The notes under the pieces were generated by a model, which was not told where the DNA came from, ran no database searches, and saw only the letters and a list, made by a program, of their open reading frames with translations. A program made the translations under genes and the position numbers. From Comamonadaceae bacterium (GTDB lineage Bacteria; Pseudomonadota; Gammaproteobacteria; Burkholderiales; Burkholderiaceae_C), in assembly GCA_947374105.1 (NCBI GenBank), contig CANCAO010000119.1, positions 1 to 5,936 of the forward strand: 5,936 nucleotides of DNA. The letters are read 5' to 3'. Positions 4,703 through 5,936 of this stretch are shown here, one piece after another (the first letter of the stretch is position 1; each line of letters begins with the position of its first letter).

Positions 4703-5936
4703 ATGAGCAAAAAAGTATTCATCAAAACCTTCGGCTGCCAAATGAACGAGTACGACTCGGACAAGATGGCCGATGTGCTACAGGCCGCGCAGGGCTACGA
4801 GAAAACACTGCTCGTCGAAGAGGCTGATTTGATCCTCTTCAACACCTGCTCGGTGCGTGAAAAGGCACAAGAGAAGGTCTTCTCTGACCTGGGCCGGGTG
4901 AAGAAATTCAAGAAAAAGGGGGCCCTGATCGGCGTGGGCGGCTGCGTGGCCAGCCAAGAAGGTGCGGCCATCATTGCGCGCGCGCCCTATGTCGATGTGG
5001 TGTTTGGCCCGCAAACTCTGCACCGCCTGCCCGATTTGCTGACCCAGCGCGGCTTGCAAAACCGAGCGCAGGTGGACATCAGCTTTCCCGAGATCGAGAA
5101 GTTTGACCACTTGCCTCCCGCCAAGGTGGACGGTGCCACGGCCTTTGTCAGCATCATGGAGGGTTGCTCCAAATACTGCAGCTATTGCGTCGTGCCCTAC
5201 ACACGCGGGGAAGAGGTGTCCCGCCCGTTTGAAGACGTACTGATCGAGGTGGCGGGGCTGGCCGACCAAGGCGTGAAAGAAGTGAATTTGCTGGGCCAAA
5301 ACGTCAACGCTTACCGCGCCCGCATGGTGGGCGACACATCGACGCTGTCCAACGAGATGGCCGATTTCGCCACGCTGCTGTCCTACGTGGCAGAAATCCC
5401 CGGCATTGAGCGCATCCGCTACACCACTAGCCACCCCAATGAGTTCACACCGTCGCTGATTGCGGCTTACGACACCATCCCGAAGCTGGTGAGCCATCTG
5501 CATTTGCCGGTGCAGCACGGCTCAGACCGCATCCTGATGGCCATGAAGCGCGGCTACACCGCCATGGAATACAAAAGCACCGTGCGAAAGCTGCGCGCCA
5601 TTCGCCCCGACATGGCCTTCAGCAGCGACTTCATCGTGGGTTTCCCTGGAGAAACTGAAGATGATTTCAACAAAATGATGAAGCTGATTGACGATGTGGG
5701 GTTTGACAACTCTTTCAGCTTCATCTTCAGCCCGCGCCCCGGCACACCGGCGGCCAACTTGGCGGACGACACGCCGCATGAAGTCAAACTCAAGCGCCTG
5801 CAGCACTTGCAAAGTGTGCTGGAGGTGAACATCAAAGCCATCAGCCAAAGCCGCCTGGGCACGGTGCAGCGCATCTTGGTAGAAGGCCCCTCCAAGTGGG
5901 ACGCTAATGAGCTGATGGGCCGCACCGAGTGCAACC
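4703..5936 (+). CDS. miaB: tRNA (N6-isopentenyl adenosine(37)-C2)-methylthiotransferase MiaB (3' end cut)
   Basis: The first 411 codons of MiaB, a radical-SAM methylthiotransferase that converts i6A37 to ms2i6A37 in tRNAs reading UNN codons. The N-terminal UPF0004 domain holds the three cysteines that bind the auxiliary [4Fe-4S] cluster: C12 in '[12 protein letters not shown]', C49 in 'NTCSVRE' and C81 in '[11 protein letters not shown]'. The radical-SAM motif CxxxCxxC is C155, C159, C162 in '[18 protein letters not shown]'. 'LLGQNVNAY', '[10 protein letters not shown]' and '[16 protein letters not shown]' are further family signatures. The C-terminal TRAM RNA-binding domain begins at about '[10 protein letters not shown]' and is cut by the window edge; relatives have about 440-475 residues. 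The ATG at 4703 starts the protein exactly at the expected family N-terminus. The reading frame was followed to the last base without a stop or shift. Confidence 0.97.
   Translation, partial: MSKKVFIKTFGCQMNEYDSDKMADVLQAAQGYEKTLLVEEADLILFNTCSVREKAQEKVFSDLGRVKKFKKKGALIGVGGCVASQEGAAIIARAPYVDVVFGPQTLHRLPDLLTQRGLQNRAQVDISFPEIEKFDHLPPAKVDGATAFVSIMEGCSKYCSYCVVPYTRGEEVSRPFEDVLIEVAGLADQGVKEVNLLGQNVNAYRARMVGDTSTLSNEMADFATLLSYVAEIPGIERIRYTTSHPNEFTPSLIAAYDTIPKLVSHLHLPVQHGSDRILMAMKRGYTAMEYKSTVRKLRAIRPDMAFSSDFIVGFPGETEDDFNKMMKLIDDVGFDNSFSFIFSPRPGTPAANLADDTPHEVKLKRLQHLQSVLEVNIKAISQSRLGTVQRILVEGPSKWDANELMGRTECN

Noticed and set aside
4778..5518. 246-codon open frame on the minus strand, and further ones at 5522-5934
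   Set aside because: Antisense to miaB, which is intact in the plus frame with all cluster cysteines.

Overview
The window looks like chromosomal DNA of a betaproteobacterium, most likely Burkholderiales, family Comamonadaceae (Rhodoferax/Polaromonas-like). This rests on the protein sequences (Coq7-type ubiquinone hydroxylase, long two-ACT-domain IlvA, MiaB), on roughly 61% GC in the housekeeping genes (hand count of 2221-2520), and on a short palindromic repeat of a kind I associate with this group. The assignment is by recognition, not by any search.

Layout. 1-418 (+) is the 3' part of coq7. It converges tail to tail on a minus-strand run covering 420-1420 (reading order DUF4160, DUF2442, OsmC-family protein) with very short gaps. 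At 1423-1656 lies a non-functional-looking stretch: a 68-nt imperfect inverted repeat (1438-1505), followed on the plus strand by the C-terminal half of a RelE/ParE-family toxin whose N-terminus is missing. Directly after it, in the same reading frame, comes ilvA (1666-3249), overlapping by 4 nt an enoyl-CoA hydratase/isomerase gene (3246-4025). Then come a small palindromic repeat, a promoter with a perfect TATAAT, a tRNA carrying a CAT anticodon (elongator Met, 4092-4168) and a strong intrinsic terminator (4177-4205). A small predicted secreted protein of unknown function (4236-4604) and an AT-rich palindrome-containing leader (4605-4702) precede miaB, which runs off the right edge (4703-5936).

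How it fits together. Most of the window is core metabolism and translation: ubiquinone synthesis (coq7), isoleucine synthesis (ilvA), acyl-CoA chemistry (enoyl-CoA hydratase), tRNA-Met and tRNA thiomethylation (miaB). The accessory part is about 900-1660: a translationally coupled DUF4160-DUF2442 pair, lower in GC (about 48% over 1141-1440), head to head with a broken RelE-like gene, with a large inverted repeat between them. This is the only place that might hold something not well described: a toxin-antitoxin-like pair of unknown mechanism beside the remains of another toxin-antitoxin locus. No CRISPR array, transposase, integrase or phage gene is visible.
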